Source of the DNA: CAZCAC01 sp964496575
GTDB lineage: Bacteria; Planctomycetota; UBA1135; GCA-002686595
Assembly (NCBI GenBank): GCA_964496575.1
Contig: CAZCAC010000153.1
Location: 1 to 18,164 of the forward strand
Length of the DNA: 18,164 nucleotides
Direction of reading: 5' to 3'
Of this stretch, positions 1 through 7,613 are shown piece after piece. The position numbers and the translations under genes are program-made. Under the pieces are notes generated by a model. That model was not told where the DNA came from, searched no databases, and saw nothing but the letters and a program-made list of their open reading frames with translations. Position 1 is the stretch's first letter; each line of letters starts with the position of its first letter.

Positions 1-33
1 ACCCCCGCCTCGATCAATGCGTGCGTCGCTGGA

Positions 34-1269
34 TCACTTTCCGCTGAGCGTACCGACGACGTCGAGGATCGGCATGAACACCGAGAGCACCACGCCACCG
101 ACCAGGACCCCCATCACGGTGATCAGGATCGGCTCGATCATCGAGGTCAGCGCCTTGACCGCCGCCTTGACCTGGCTGTCGTAGAACTCGGCGATCTTCT
201 CCAGCAGCGTCTCGAGGGAGCCCGACTTCTCGCCGATCGTGATCATCCGCACCACCATCGGTGGGAAGACCGGCGACTGGCTCAGCGGCTCGGAGAGCAT
301 GTTGCCCGCCCGGACGCTCTCCCGGGAGGCGAGCACGGCCTGCGAGACCACCTGGTTGCCGGCGGTGTCGGCGACGATGTCCAGGGTTCCCATGATCGGA
401 ACACCGGAGCGGATTAGGGTTGCAAAGGTGCGGGAGAAGCGGGCCAGGGCGACCTTGCGGAACAGCGGACCGAAGACTGGGGCCTTCAGGTTGAGGTGGT
501 CCATGGCCAGGCGGCCGCTGGGCGTCCGCTTGAAGATGTACAGGCCGCCGAAGAAGCCACCGACCGCGCCGACGAGGATGTACCAGAACTCACGCATCCA
601 CTCCGAGGTCCCCAGCACGAACTTGGTGATGGCGGGAAGCTCGGATTCGAGCGAGTCGAACACCTGGCGGAAGCCGGGGACGATCCCGATCATCAGGAAG
701 GCGGTGATCCCGGTCACCAGGACCATCGATACGACCGGATAGGTCATCGCGGACTTGATCTCCCGGCGCAGCTCCTCGGCGGACTCGAGGTAGTCGGCGA
801 GGCGCACGAGAATGACGTCCATCTGGCCGGAGATCTCCGCCGCCTTGACCATGCTGATGTAGAGCTCGTCGAAGGCCTTGGGGCAGGTCGTCATCGCGGC
901 GGAGAGATCGGAGCCGCCACGAACCTCGACGATCAGACGCTCGCAGCAGGCCTTGAAGCCCGGAGTCTCCGCCTGGTCGGCGAGCACCTCGAGCCCCTCC
1001 AACAGCGAGATGCCGGAGCTGACCATGGTGGCCAGCTGCCGGGTGAAGAGCACCAGCTCGACCCGATTCGCCTTGGGTTTCGCGCCGCGGGACGAGACGG
1101 TCTTCTTGTGGGCACCCCGACGCTTCAGCCCCGACATCTCGTCGATGCTCATCACGGTCAGGTTCTGTCGCCGTAGCTCGGTGAGGACTTCCTGCCGGTC
1201 GGTCGCCTCGATCGTTCCTTCGACCGTCTTGCCGCCGGGGCCCTTTGCTGCGTACTTGTAGTTGGTCAC
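34..1269 (-). CDS. pilC: Type IV pilus inner-membrane platform protein PilC (GspF family)
   Basis: Polytopic inner-membrane protein on which the PilB and PilT ATPases act to add or remove pilin subunits. The 411-residue length is normal for the family. The N-terminus (about residues 1-45, beginning MTNYKYAAKG) is the usual PilC/GspF cytoplasmic start. Two T2SSF repeats follow, at about residues 70-195 (TRQLATMVSSGISLLEGL) and 275-400 (SRTFATLIRSGVPIMGTLD), each ending in hydrophobic segments (around 175-200, 225-247 and 380-405). The start codon is GTG. It is supported by AGGTGA (plus-strand 1277-1282) seven nt upstream, which overlaps the pilB stop, so translation is probably coupled. It is the last gene of the pilT-pilB-pilC operon. 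Only 33 nt lie downstream in the window, so operon continuation cannot be judged. GspF of a type II secretion system is the alternative; the adjacent pilT favours a pilus. Confidence 0.95.
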   Translation of the reverse strand: MTNYKYAAKGPGGKTVEGTIEATDRQEVLTELRRQNLTVMSIDEMSGLKRRGAHKKTVSSRGAKPKANRVELVLFTRQLATMVSSGISLLEGLEVLADQAETPGFKACCERLIVEVRGGSDLSAAMTTCPKAFDELYISMVKAAEISGQMDVILVRLADYLESAEELRREIKSAMTYPVVSMVLVTGITAFLMIGIVPGFRQVFDSLESELPAITKFVLGTSEWMREFWYILVGAVGGFFGGLYIFKRTPSGRLAMDHLNLKAPVFGPLFRKVALARFSRTFATLIRSGVPIMGTLDIVADTAGNQVVSQAVLASRESVRAGNMLSEPLSQSPVFPPMVVRMITIGEKSGSLETLLEKIAEFYDSQVKAAVKALTSMIEPILITVMGVLVGGVVLSVFMPILDVVGTLSGK

Positions 1270-1280
1270 GATTGATTCAC

Positions 1281-2981
1281 CTATTCATCTCCGAGAGTCA
1301 CGCGCAGGACCTCCTCGAGCGAGGTCACACCGCGTTTTGCGTTCAGCAAGCCGACGCGGCGAAGGGTGATCATTCCCTGACTCACCGCTTCGCGCTTGAT
1401 GTCGTGAACCGAGGCTCCCTCCACCACCATGCGACGCAACTTCTCCTCGAGGAAGAGCGTCTCCAGGAGGGCGAAGCGGCCTCGATAGCCGTTGTTGCAT
1501 CGCGGACATCCGACCTTGTCGGGGCCGTACAGCTGCATCCCTTCGAGCTCCTCTTCCGGGTAGCCCACCGCGAGCAGTTGTCTTTCCGGGACGTCGACCG
1601 GTGTCTTGCACCCCTCGCACAGCCTCCGCCCGAGGCGCTGAGCCCCGATGCAGAGGAGCGAGCTGGATACCATGAAGGGGTCGACCCCCATGTCGATCAG
1701 ACGGGTCACGGTGCTGGCCGCGTCGTTGGTGTGCAGGGTGGAGAGCACCAGGTGTCCCGTGAGGGCGGCCTTGACGGCGATGTCCGCCGTCTCCGTGTCG
1801 CGGATCTCCCCGAGCAGCACGACGTCGGGGTCCTGGCGCAGGATCGATCGCAGCGCGCCGGCGAAGGTCATCCCGCGCTTGGGGTTCACCGGCACCTGGT
1901 TGATCCCGTCCATCCGGTATTCGACCGGATCCTCGACGGTGGTCACGTTGATCTCCGGCGTCGCCACGGCCTGGACGCAGGAGTAGAGCGTGGTGGACTT
2001 GCCCGAGCCGGTCGGCCCGGTGATCAGGAGCATCCCGTACGGCGCCTCGATCGCCTCCCGGATGTGCTCGAGCGCCTTGTCCTCGTACCCCATCTGGTCG
2101 AGGACCATCGACATGCTGCCGGCGTCGAGGATCCGCATCACGGCCTTCTCCCCCCCCACCACGGGCAGGATCGAGAGGCGGAAGTCGATCTGGCGTCCTT
2201 CGTAGCGGATCTGGAACTTGCCGTCCTGGGGCGTGAAGCGCTCGGCGATATCCAGCTGGGCCAGGATCTTCAGGCGGGAGATGAGCGCGTTGAGCAGGGC
2301 CTTCGGCGGCGACATCATCGCCGACAGGCGGCCGTCGACGCGGAAGCGGACGCCGATGCCCTTGTCCAGCGGCTCGATGTGGATGTCGCTGGCCTTCTCC
2401 TTGAGCGCCCGCAGGAGAATAAGGTTGATCAGCTTGACCGCGGGGGCGTCGTCGCCGGAGGACGTGGCGAGATCGATGTCCTCGCCGTCTTCCTCGACCT
2501 GGACCTCGATGTCGGAGGCCCCGGAGACCTCGTCCATCAGCTCCTCGACCTGGCGCGCCCCCGCGTTGAAGGCGCTCTCGATCGCTTCCTTGATATCCGC
2601 GGGATGAGTCAGGACCTGCTGAATCTGACAGCCGGTGCGGCGCCGGAGGTCGTCGAGCAGCAGCACGTCGAAGGGATCGCACACCGCGAGGGTCAGCACG
2701 TTGCCGTTGAGCGACAGCGGCAGGATCAGGTGCGAGGTGCACGATTCCACCGGAATCCGCTCCAGCGCGGAGGGATCGGCAGACACCCGGGAAAGGTCCA
2801 CGGGCGGAAGGTTCGAGGCACGGCCCAGCGCGTCGAGCAACGTGGAAGGCTCGACGACCCCCGAGCTGACCAGGTTCTCGAGGATGTTCCCTCCCCGGTC
2901 GCGGGCCTGTGCCCAGTCCCCCTCCGACGCCAGGCCGGCGTCCTCCAGGAGCTTGCGGATCTTCCCCGAAGCCAGGACCAT
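1281..2981 (-). CDS. pilB: Type IV pilus assembly (extension) ATPase PilB
   Basis: Hexameric cytoplasmic ATPase that powers pilin polymerisation through PilC. The 566 residues match the family. The N-terminal region (about 5-140) looks like an MshEN-type domain, with GxxLxxLVSSGVVEPSTLLDAL around 31-52; MshEN domains in some relatives bind cyclic di-GMP, but binding here is not shown. An acidic linker (about 145-178) precedes the core. The core has Walker A GPTGSGKST (322-330), Asp box TVEDPVEY (349-356), Walker B VVLLGEIRD (388-396, catalytic Glu about 393) and His box TGHLVLSTLHTND (409-421). A zinc-binding tetracysteine (C456, C459, C493, C496) is intact and is typical of PilB/GspE but absent from PilT. 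The ATG overlaps the pilT stop as TGATG, implying translational coupling. GspE is the alternative name if the system is secretory. Confidence 0.95.
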   Translation of the reverse strand: MVLASGKIRKLLEDAGLASEGDWAQARDRGGNILENLVSSGVVEPSTLLDALGRASNLPPVDLSRVSADPSALERIPVESCTSHLILPLSLNGNVLTLAVCDPFDVLLLDDLRRRTGCQIQQVLTHPADIKEAIESAFNAGARQVEELMDEVSGASDIEVQVEEDGEDIDLATSSGDDAPAVKLINLILLRALKEKASDIHIEPLDKGIGVRFRVDGRLSAMMSPPKALLNALISRLKILAQLDIAERFTPQDGKFQIRYEGRQIDFRLSILPVVGGEKAVMRILDAGSMSMVLDQMGYEDKALEHIREAIEAPYGMLLITGPTGSGKSTTLYSCVQAVATPEINVTTVEDPVEYRMDGINQVPVNPKRGMTFAGALRSILRQDPDVVLLGEIRDTETADIAVKAALTGHLVLSTLHTNDAASTVTRLIDMGVDPFMVSSSLLCIGAQRLGRRLCEGCKTPVDVPERQLLAVGYPEEELEGMQLYGPDKVGCPRCNNGYRGRFALLETLFLEEKLRRMVVEGASVHDIKREAVSQGMITLRRVGLLNAKRGVTSLEEVLRVTLGDE

Positions 2982-4045
2982 CAGGCGGCCTTGATCAGGT
3001 TGCGCAGCTCGGAGGGATCACTGAGAGCCATCTCCGCATCGACCACGCTGATGCGGGAAGCCCGCACCAGCTCGGCCAGGGACTGCGCCATCGTCTTCAT
3101 CCCCAGTCGCCCGCCGGTCTGGATCTGCGAATAGAGCTGGTGGGATTTGCCGTCGCGGATCAGCGCCCGGATGCCCGGGGTGCAGGTCATGATCTCGGCG
3201 GCCATCGCGCGACCGGTGCCGTCACAGGCGGTCAAGAGCTGCTGGGAGAAGACCGCCTCGAGCGAGAAGGACAGCTGCGTCCGCACCTGTGCCTGCGCGT
3301 GAGAGGGGAAGACGTCGACGATCCGGTTGACCGTCTGGACCGCGTCGGAGGTGTGCAGCGTCCCGAAGGTCAGGTGCCCGGTCTCGGCCAGGATCAGCGC
3401 GGCCTCGATCGTCTCGTGGTCCCTGAGCTCGCCGACCAGCACGACGTCGGGGTCCTGACGGAGCACGCTGCGCAGCGCGTTGGCGAAGCTCTTGGTGTCT
3501 CCCCCGACCTCCCGCTGCGTGACCATGCAGCCCCGGTGCTGGTGGGTGAATTCGACCGGGTCCTCGATGGTGACGATGTGCGCCTGCCGGGCCGTGTTGA
3601 CGTGGTTGATCATCGCGGCCAGCGAGGTCGACTTACCGGAGCCGGTCGCCCCCGTGACCAGGATCAGGCCCGCGCGGAGCGCGCAGATCCGCTCGCATAC
3701 CTGCGCCGGCATGCCGAGCGCCTCGAAGCTCGGGATCTCGCTCGGAATCGAACGAAGCACGCCGGCGACGGCCCCCTGCTGGTAGAACACGTTCGCCCGG
3801 AAGCGGCCGTAGCCCTCCAGCCCGAAGGAGCAGTCCAGCTCGAGATCGCGGTCCAGCCGGGCGATCTGATCGGAGTTCAATACACTGGTCGCCAGACGCC
3901 GCGTGTCGTCCGGGTCGAGCGGATCGGAGTCGACGGGTAGGAGCATGCCGTGCACGCGAATGCGAGGCGGACTGGCCACCGAGAGGTGAAGGTCCGAGCC
4001 CCCCTGCCGCACGAGCAGGGCGAGCAGCTCTTCCATTGTGATCAT
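2981..4045 (-). CDS. pilT: Twitching motility / pilus retraction ATPase PilT
   Basis: Retraction motor that depolymerises the pilus and so drives twitching and DNA or phage uptake in known systems. The chosen ATG gives 354 residues. The N-terminus MITMEELLALLV..GGSDLHL matches PilT proteins and has GAGGTG five nt upstream. A GTG further up (position 4087) would add 14 residues that do not look conserved. Motifs: Walker A GATGSGKST (132-140), Asp box TIEDPVEF (159-166), Walker B VVLVGELRD (201-209), His box TGHLTFGTLHTSD (222-234), and the PilT-specific AIRNLIRE-like GIRALIRD (291-298). The zinc tetracysteine of PilB is absent, as expected. It is the first gene of the operon and its TGA shares a base with the pilB ATG. 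Confidence 0.95.
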   Translation of the reverse strand: MITMEELLALLVRQGGSDLHLSVASPPRIRVHGMLLPVDSDPLDPDDTRRLATSVLNSDQIARLDRDLELDCSFGLEGYGRFRANVFYQQGAVAGVLRSIPSEIPSFEALGMPAQVCERICALRAGLILVTGATGSGKSTSLAAMINHVNTARQAHIVTIEDPVEFTHQHRGCMVTQREVGGDTKSFANALRSVLRQDPDVVLVGELRDHETIEAALILAETGHLTFGTLHTSDAVQTVNRIVDVFPSHAQAQVRTQLSFSLEAVFSQQLLTACDGTGRAMAAEIMTCTPGIRALIRDGKSHQLYSQIQTGGRLGMKTMAQSLAELVRASRISVVDAEMALSDPSELRNLIKAA

Positions 4046-4050
4046 CGAGG

Positions 4051-4056
4051 CACCTC
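4051..4056 (-). promoter_or_regulatory. Ribosome-binding site of pilT
   Basis: The minus strand reads GAGGTG, then five nt, then ATG (4045). This supports the internal ATG as the real pilT start over the upstream GTG at 4087. Confidence 0.75.
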
Positions 4057-4143
4057 TTCTGCTGGGTTTCGGTCGGGCCTCCCGCACGCGTCGACGACAG
4101 TCCCCCCCGGTACTCTGGGCCGCGGGGAGCTGCGCGAGGGCCG

Positions 4144-4169
4144 CTTCCGAGATGGTCTAGTTTCGGAAG
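4144..4169. repeat. Inverted repeat upstream of pilT (possible operator)
   Basis: Arms cttccga (4144-4150) and tcggaag (4163-4169) are perfect complements around a 12-nt AT-richer spacer. The repeat lies about 100-125 nt before the pilT start, where an operator or promoter could sit. A chance hairpin is equally possible. Confidence 0.3.
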
Positions 4170-4320
4170 GGGAGCGATCTCGACTGGAGTCGGGTCGGCC
4201 GAATGCACCGTGAAACCAGCGGTCCCTCACGGGAGGCGATCCGATCGGAGCGGCCATCTGCCTGCGGGACAGGCGGAAGAACCTTCCGCCGGCGGGGAGG
4301 CGCTCGTCCGTGGCCGGAAA

Positions 4321-4362
4321 GAAGTTCCGCCCGCCGGTCCCTCGGGACCGGCGGGCGGCTTC
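4321..4362 (-). terminator. Terminator-like hairpin downstream of the EF-G-like gene
   Basis: The core is a perfect 15-bp GC-rich stem: arms 4327-4341 and 4344-4358, with a 2-nt apex that opens to a CTCG-type loop. An outer gaag/cttc pairing (4321-4324 with 4359-4362) extends it. On the minus strand the stem is followed by AACTTCTTTCC, a modest T-rich tail. It starts about 45 nt after the EF-G-like stop and would separate that gene from pilTBC. Confidence 0.65.
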
Positions 4363-4408
4363 GTTCTCGGGATCTCCGGCGGGCGGGGCCCGCCCGGAGG
4401 TGTGCGGA

Positions 4409-6421
4409 TCAGTCCTCCGCCACCTTCTTGCCCTGGGTCTTCAGGATCCGATCCTGCTCCAGCCCGGGCACGGGCGCGTAGTTGTTGAAGGTCATCGAGT
4501 AGGAGCCCTCACCCGAGGTCTGCGATTTCAGGTCGCGGTGGTAGGTCTGGATCGTCGAGAGCGGAACCTCCGCCTTGATCACGGTGATGGCGCCGTCCGC
4601 CTCGCTGGCCTGGTCCGAGACCTGGCCGCGGCGCTGGCTGGTGATATCGCTGAAGATCGTGCCGGCGTGGGCGGCAGGGACCTGGATCTCGACCGTCATG
4701 ATCGGCTCGAGGAGGACCGGCGAGGCTTTCAGGAAGCCCTCGCGGAAGCCACGGGAGCCCGCCATCTTGAAGCTCATCTCGTCGGAGTCGACGGCGTGGA
4801 ACTTGCCGTCGTAGACCTCGACCTCGACGTCGACCACGACGCTGTTGGTCAGGATGCCCTCGGCGCACGCCTCGCGAATCCCCTTCTCCACCGCCGGGAT
4901 CAGGTTCCGCGGGATCGAGCCACCGACCACCTTGTCGACGAACTCGACGCCGGTGCCGCGCTCCCGCGGGCGCAGCCGCAGGTAGCACTCGCCGAACTGA
5001 CCGCGCCCGCCGGACTGCTTCTTGTGCCGGTGGTGCCCCTCGGCGGGTTTGGTGATCGTCTCGCGGTAGGCGATCCGAGGCAGCTTGGTCTCGATCTCGA
5101 CGCTGTAGCGACGCTTGAGGCGCGTTTCCGTCACCTGTAGATGGAGGTCGCTCATGCCGTTGACCACCATCTCGTGAGTGACGGTGTCCTGGAACACGGT
5201 CAGTGTCGGATCCTCGGCGGTGAGCTTGCCCAGCGCCTCGCCGATCTTCTGCTCGTCGGCGCGACTCTTGGGGAAGACCGCCAGGGAAACCATCGGAACC
5301 GGGTATTCGGGAGCGGCGACGACGACCGGGGGGGCATCGCCAGTGGTGAAGGCCTCGCCGACGGCGACGTGCTCGACCTTGGAGAACGCGACGATCTCGC
5401 CGGGGCCGGCGGAGGTGATCGCCTCGCGGTTCTTGCCGGTCAGGTGGAAGAGCCCACCGAGCTTCTCCGGCTTCGTGTCCCCTGGCCCCCGGACTGCGTC
5501 GTGATCGCCCAGCTTGCCGCTCCAGATCCGCGCCAGGCAGACCTTGCCGACGTGGGGGTCGGACTTGACGTTGAAGACGGTCGCCACCAGCGGTCCGTTC
5601 TCGTCGACCTCGACGGGATCGCCCGCATCCGTGACGACCTCGGTGGAGGTCGGCGGCGGGGAGAAGCGCCGGAAGAAGTTGTAGACGTTCTCGACTCCGA
5701 GGTCGGATTCGGGGTGGCAGACCAGGATGGGGATCAGCGCGCCGGCCTCGATCGCCGGGGGCATCAGCTGATCGAGCTGCTCCTCGGTCAGCTTCTGCGA
5801 CTCGAGGTACTCCATCATGAGATCCTCGTCCTCGCAGGCGTCCATGACACCGTCCATCAGCTTCTGGTGCCAGTCGGAGTCGGTCACCTCGAAGGAGCGC
5901 GAGACCCCCGAGAAACCGGGGCCACTGGCGTCGGGCAGGAGCACGGGGACGCACGCGTCGCCGAGCGAGTTGCGGATGTCCTCCACCGTCTGATCGAAGT
6001 CGGCGTTCTCGCCGTCCAGATGCGTGATCACGATCGCCCGCGGCCGCCCCAGGTTCTCCGCCGCCTCCATCTTCTTGCGCAGGTTGAAGGTCACCCCGCT
6101 GGAGCAGCTCACCACGGCGACGACCAGGTCGGAGGCCAGCATCGCCCCCTGAGCCTCGGCGATGAAGTCCGGGTATCCGGGCGTGTCGAAGAAGGTCCAG
6201 CACCGGTCGCCGTGCTCGGCGTAGACGGTGGCCAGCTGCAGGGTGTGCTTCTTCTCCTGCTCTTCCGGCTCCGTATCGCAGATGCTCGTGTTGTCGGCGA
6301 CCGAGCCCTTGCGGGAGGAGGCGCCGGTGATGTGGGCGAGGGCGTCGACGAGGGTCGTCTTGCCGGACGAGGGGTGCCCCACGAAAGCGATGTTGCGGAT
6401 TCCCTGGACTCCAGTACTCAT
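4409..6421 (-). CDS. Elongation factor G-like GTPase (EF-G paralogue, EF-G2 type)
   Basis: Translational GTPase of the EF-G superfamily; the role of this EF-G-like branch is not settled. The 670 residues are slightly shorter than canonical EF-G (about 700). All five domains can be traced: G domain (about 8-265) with P-loop GHPSSGKT (15-22) and switch II DTPGY (79-83); domain II (about 285-370); domain III around PVPMVSLAVFPKS; domain IV with KKQSGGRGQFGECYLRLRP and DKVVGGSIPRNLIPAVEKG; and domain V ending in the SMTFNNYAPVP region. Three deviations stand out. The switch II His of EF-G is Tyr. The G4 motif NKxD reads THLD (133-136). The switch I segment lacks the usual RGITI. Tyr at the switch II site is known in EF-G-like proteins, so this is probably a paralogue and not the housekeeping fusA. 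The ATG start has no strong Shine-Dalgarno. Confidence 0.88.
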   Translation of the reverse strand: MSTGVQGIRNIAFVGHPSSGKTTLVDALAHITGASSRKGSVADNTSICDTEPEEQEKKHTLQLATVYAEHGDRCWTFFDTPGYPDFIAEAQGAMLASDLVVAVVSCSSGVTFNLRKKMEAAENLGRPRAIVITHLDGENADFDQTVEDIRNSLGDACVPVLLPDASGPGFSGVSRSFEVTDSDWHQKLMDGVMDACEDEDLMMEYLESQKLTEEQLDQLMPPAIEAGALIPILVCHPESDLGVENVYNFFRRFSPPPTSTEVVTDAGDPVEVDENGPLVATVFNVKSDPHVGKVCLARIWSGKLGDHDAVRGPGDTKPEKLGGLFHLTGKNREAITSAGPGEIVAFSKVEHVAVGEAFTTGDAPPVVVAAPEYPVPMVSLAVFPKSRADEQKIGEALGKLTAEDPTLTVFQDTVTHEMVVNGMSDLHLQVTETRLKRRYSVEIETKLPRIAYRETITKPAEGHHRHKKQSGGRGQFGECYLRLRPRERGTGVEFVDKVVGGSIPRNLIPAVEKGIREACAEGILTNSVVVDVEVEVYDGKFHAVDSDEMSFKMAGSRGFREGFLKASPVLLEPIMTVEIQVPAAHAGTIFSDITSQRRGQVSDQASEADGAITVIKAEVPLSTIQTYHRDLKSQTSGEGSYSMTFNNYAPVPGLEQDRILKTQGKKVAED

Positions 6422-6810
6422 CGGGAAGTCGTCTTGTTCTGCCTGTAAAACCTGGGGAGGGCGGCCCGGTTGGAGCCGGGGCCGCCCGCGAATTGGGCCG
6501 CATATCCTAGCGACTCTGCCCTGGAGGCGCGGCCGAAAAGGCCGTGTCTCTGGTCGGACGAAGTCCGACCCCGCGCCGAAGACGTGGCAGTACCGCAGGT
6601 GTCGACAGCATCCGGAGCTCCGGGCGTTTGCGGCCGGAGCTCCAGGGGCCGGTCAAGAACCGCCCGGTGTCGCCAATCGGTCGCTCGAGGGGGACGGTGG
6701 CCTCGGGCCCCGGCCCCCGACCTGGCCCGGCGGAGCTCGGCGAGCCCCCCGGGAGAGAATCGACCCTGCAGGGTCGGGTCGGCCTTCTGGGTCGGATCGT
6801 CCGGAACGAG
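6422..6810. other. Intergenic region between the OmpA lipoprotein and the EF-G-like gene
   Basis: The 389 nt show no credible coding region. The region is rich in perfect or near-perfect short inverted repeats: arms 6459-6469/6476-6487 (one bulge), 6530-6534/6540-6544, 6552-6559/6563-6570, 6614-6623/6634-6643, and the palindrome 6761-6776. None is followed on the minus strand by a long T tract. The relatively AT-rich stretches near 6502-6510 (minus TAGGATAT) and 6443-6450 could hold a promoter for the EF-G-like gene; this is weak evidence. Confidence 0.5.
6761..6776. repeat. Perfect 16-bp palindrome downstream of the OmpA lipoprotein gene
   Basis: cgaccctgcagggtcg is self-complementary, giving a 6-bp stem with a TGCA loop, about 35 nt after the OmpA-gene stop. 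On the minus strand it is followed by ATTCTCTCCC. It could be a weak terminator or a protein-binding palindrome. Confidence 0.35.
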
Positions 6811-7497
6811 TCAGGGCAATGCTCCGTGGACGACGACCTCGACCCGCCGGTTCCTGCTCTTCGCCGCGGTCGTACTGGCCGCATCCAGCGGCCGGTACTG
6901 TCCATGCCCCACGACCACGCACTGCTCGTCGGCGATGTCGCACTCCTCGACCAGGAAGGTCAGTACGGCCGTCGCCCGGGCGAGAGACAGGTCGCGGTTC
7001 GTCTTGAACTTCGACTTCTTGATCGGGTCGGTGTCGGTGTGCCCCTCGATCGAGTAGACCCCGCTCCCGTGGCTCTGCTTGAGGACGTTCGCCACCGCGC
7101 GCAGCGCCTTCTGACCCTCCTTGGAGAGCACGGCCTTGCCGGAGCCGAAGGTGATCGACGAGGGGACCCGGATCACGGCCATCCCGTCGCGGTAGAGGTA
7201 GTCGATCCCCAGGCTCTCGAGCCCGGGGTGGGCGGCCGCCTCGACCGGCGCCGGTTTCTCCTCCAGCTGCTGGTTGGCCTCGCGGAGCTGGCGGCCGAGG
7301 GCGTCGATCTGGGCCAGGAGGCTCTGCCGATCCCGCTTGAGCTGGACGCGCTCCTCCCGGAGATCCGCGATCTCCTGGTCGCGCTCGTCGATCGCCTTGC
7401 GGTATTGCTCCGGGCTGGTGCAGCCGGTCGCGAGGATCGCGACGCCGAGCAGCCCCAGGAGCGTGGTGCTGCGTGTCTTCAGGAATCTGGGTACCAA
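6811..7497 (-). CDS. OmpA/Pal-like peptidoglycan-binding lipoprotein
   Basis: Predicted outer-membrane lipoprotein that anchors the envelope to peptidoglycan, 228 residues. The N-terminus has basic residues, a hydrophobic stretch (about 11-22) and lipobox ATGC with Cys26. Residues about 30-80 form a charged heptad-like coiled coil (EQYRKAIDERDQEIADLREE). After a short Pro/Ala linker, an OmpA C-terminal domain spans about 105-225, with SITFGSGKAVLS (114-125), EGHTDTDP (151-158), the peptidoglycan-contact segment TNRDLSLARA (166-175, Asp169 and Arg174) and KSRNRRVEVVV (213-223). The TTG start is supported by AGGAGG seven nt upstream. The gene lies 116 nt after pilD and could share its transcript. 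The coiled coil makes it longer than a typical Pal, so identity with Pal itself is not certain. Confidence 0.9.
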   Translation of the reverse strand: MVPRFLKTRSTTLLGLLGVAILATGCTSPEQYRKAIDERDQEIADLREERVQLKRDRQSLLAQIDALGRQLREANQQLEEKPAPVEAAAHPGLESLGIDYLYRDGMAVIRVPSSITFGSGKAVLSKEGQKALRAVANVLKQSHGSGVYSIEGHTDTDPIKKSKFKTNRDLSLARATAVLTFLVEECDIADEQCVVVGHGQYRPLDAASTTAAKSRNRRVEVVVHGALP

Positions 7498-7504
7498 GCT
7501 GTCG

Positions 7505-7510
7505 CCTCCT
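7505..7510 (-). promoter_or_regulatory. Perfect Shine-Dalgarno (AGGAGG) for the OmpA lipoprotein
   Basis: AGGAGG on the minus strand lies seven nt before TTG at 7497. It decides this non-ATG start, and the lipoprotein signal begins directly after it. Confidence 0.85.
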
Positions 7511-7613
7511 GGGGGCTCAATTCTCGGTGCCCCCGGTGTTTGTCGGTCTCGGGCCCCCGCGGGGCCGCCGTGGTGGAATCACCGCGCCCCGATTCCCCCG
7601 CGGCACGGCGGTT

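Larger units (their letters stand above)
4046..4408. other. Intergenic region between the EF-G-like gene and pilT
   Basis: The 363 nt show no convincing gene. The region holds the pilT ribosome-binding site, an inverted repeat (4144-4169), a small hairpin (arms 4272-4279 and 4283-4290, loop 4280-4282) and a long terminator-like hairpin (4321-4362). The pilTBC promoter is expected here between the terminator and 4057. I see no clear consensus -35/-10 pair. Confidence 0.6.

Noticed and set aside
1245..3134. Long plus-strand frame opposite pilB
   Set aside because: The opposite strand encodes an unmistakable PilB with all ATPase motifs. The plus frame is an antisense shadow.
4046..4087. GTG-initiated 14-residue extension of PilT
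   Set aside because: The internal ATG at 4045 has a good Shine-Dalgarno at the right distance and gives the usual PilT N-terminus.
5141..6448. Plus-strand frame of about 435 codons opposite the EF-G-like gene
   Set aside because: It is antisense to a complete translational GTPase and shows no recognisable domain.
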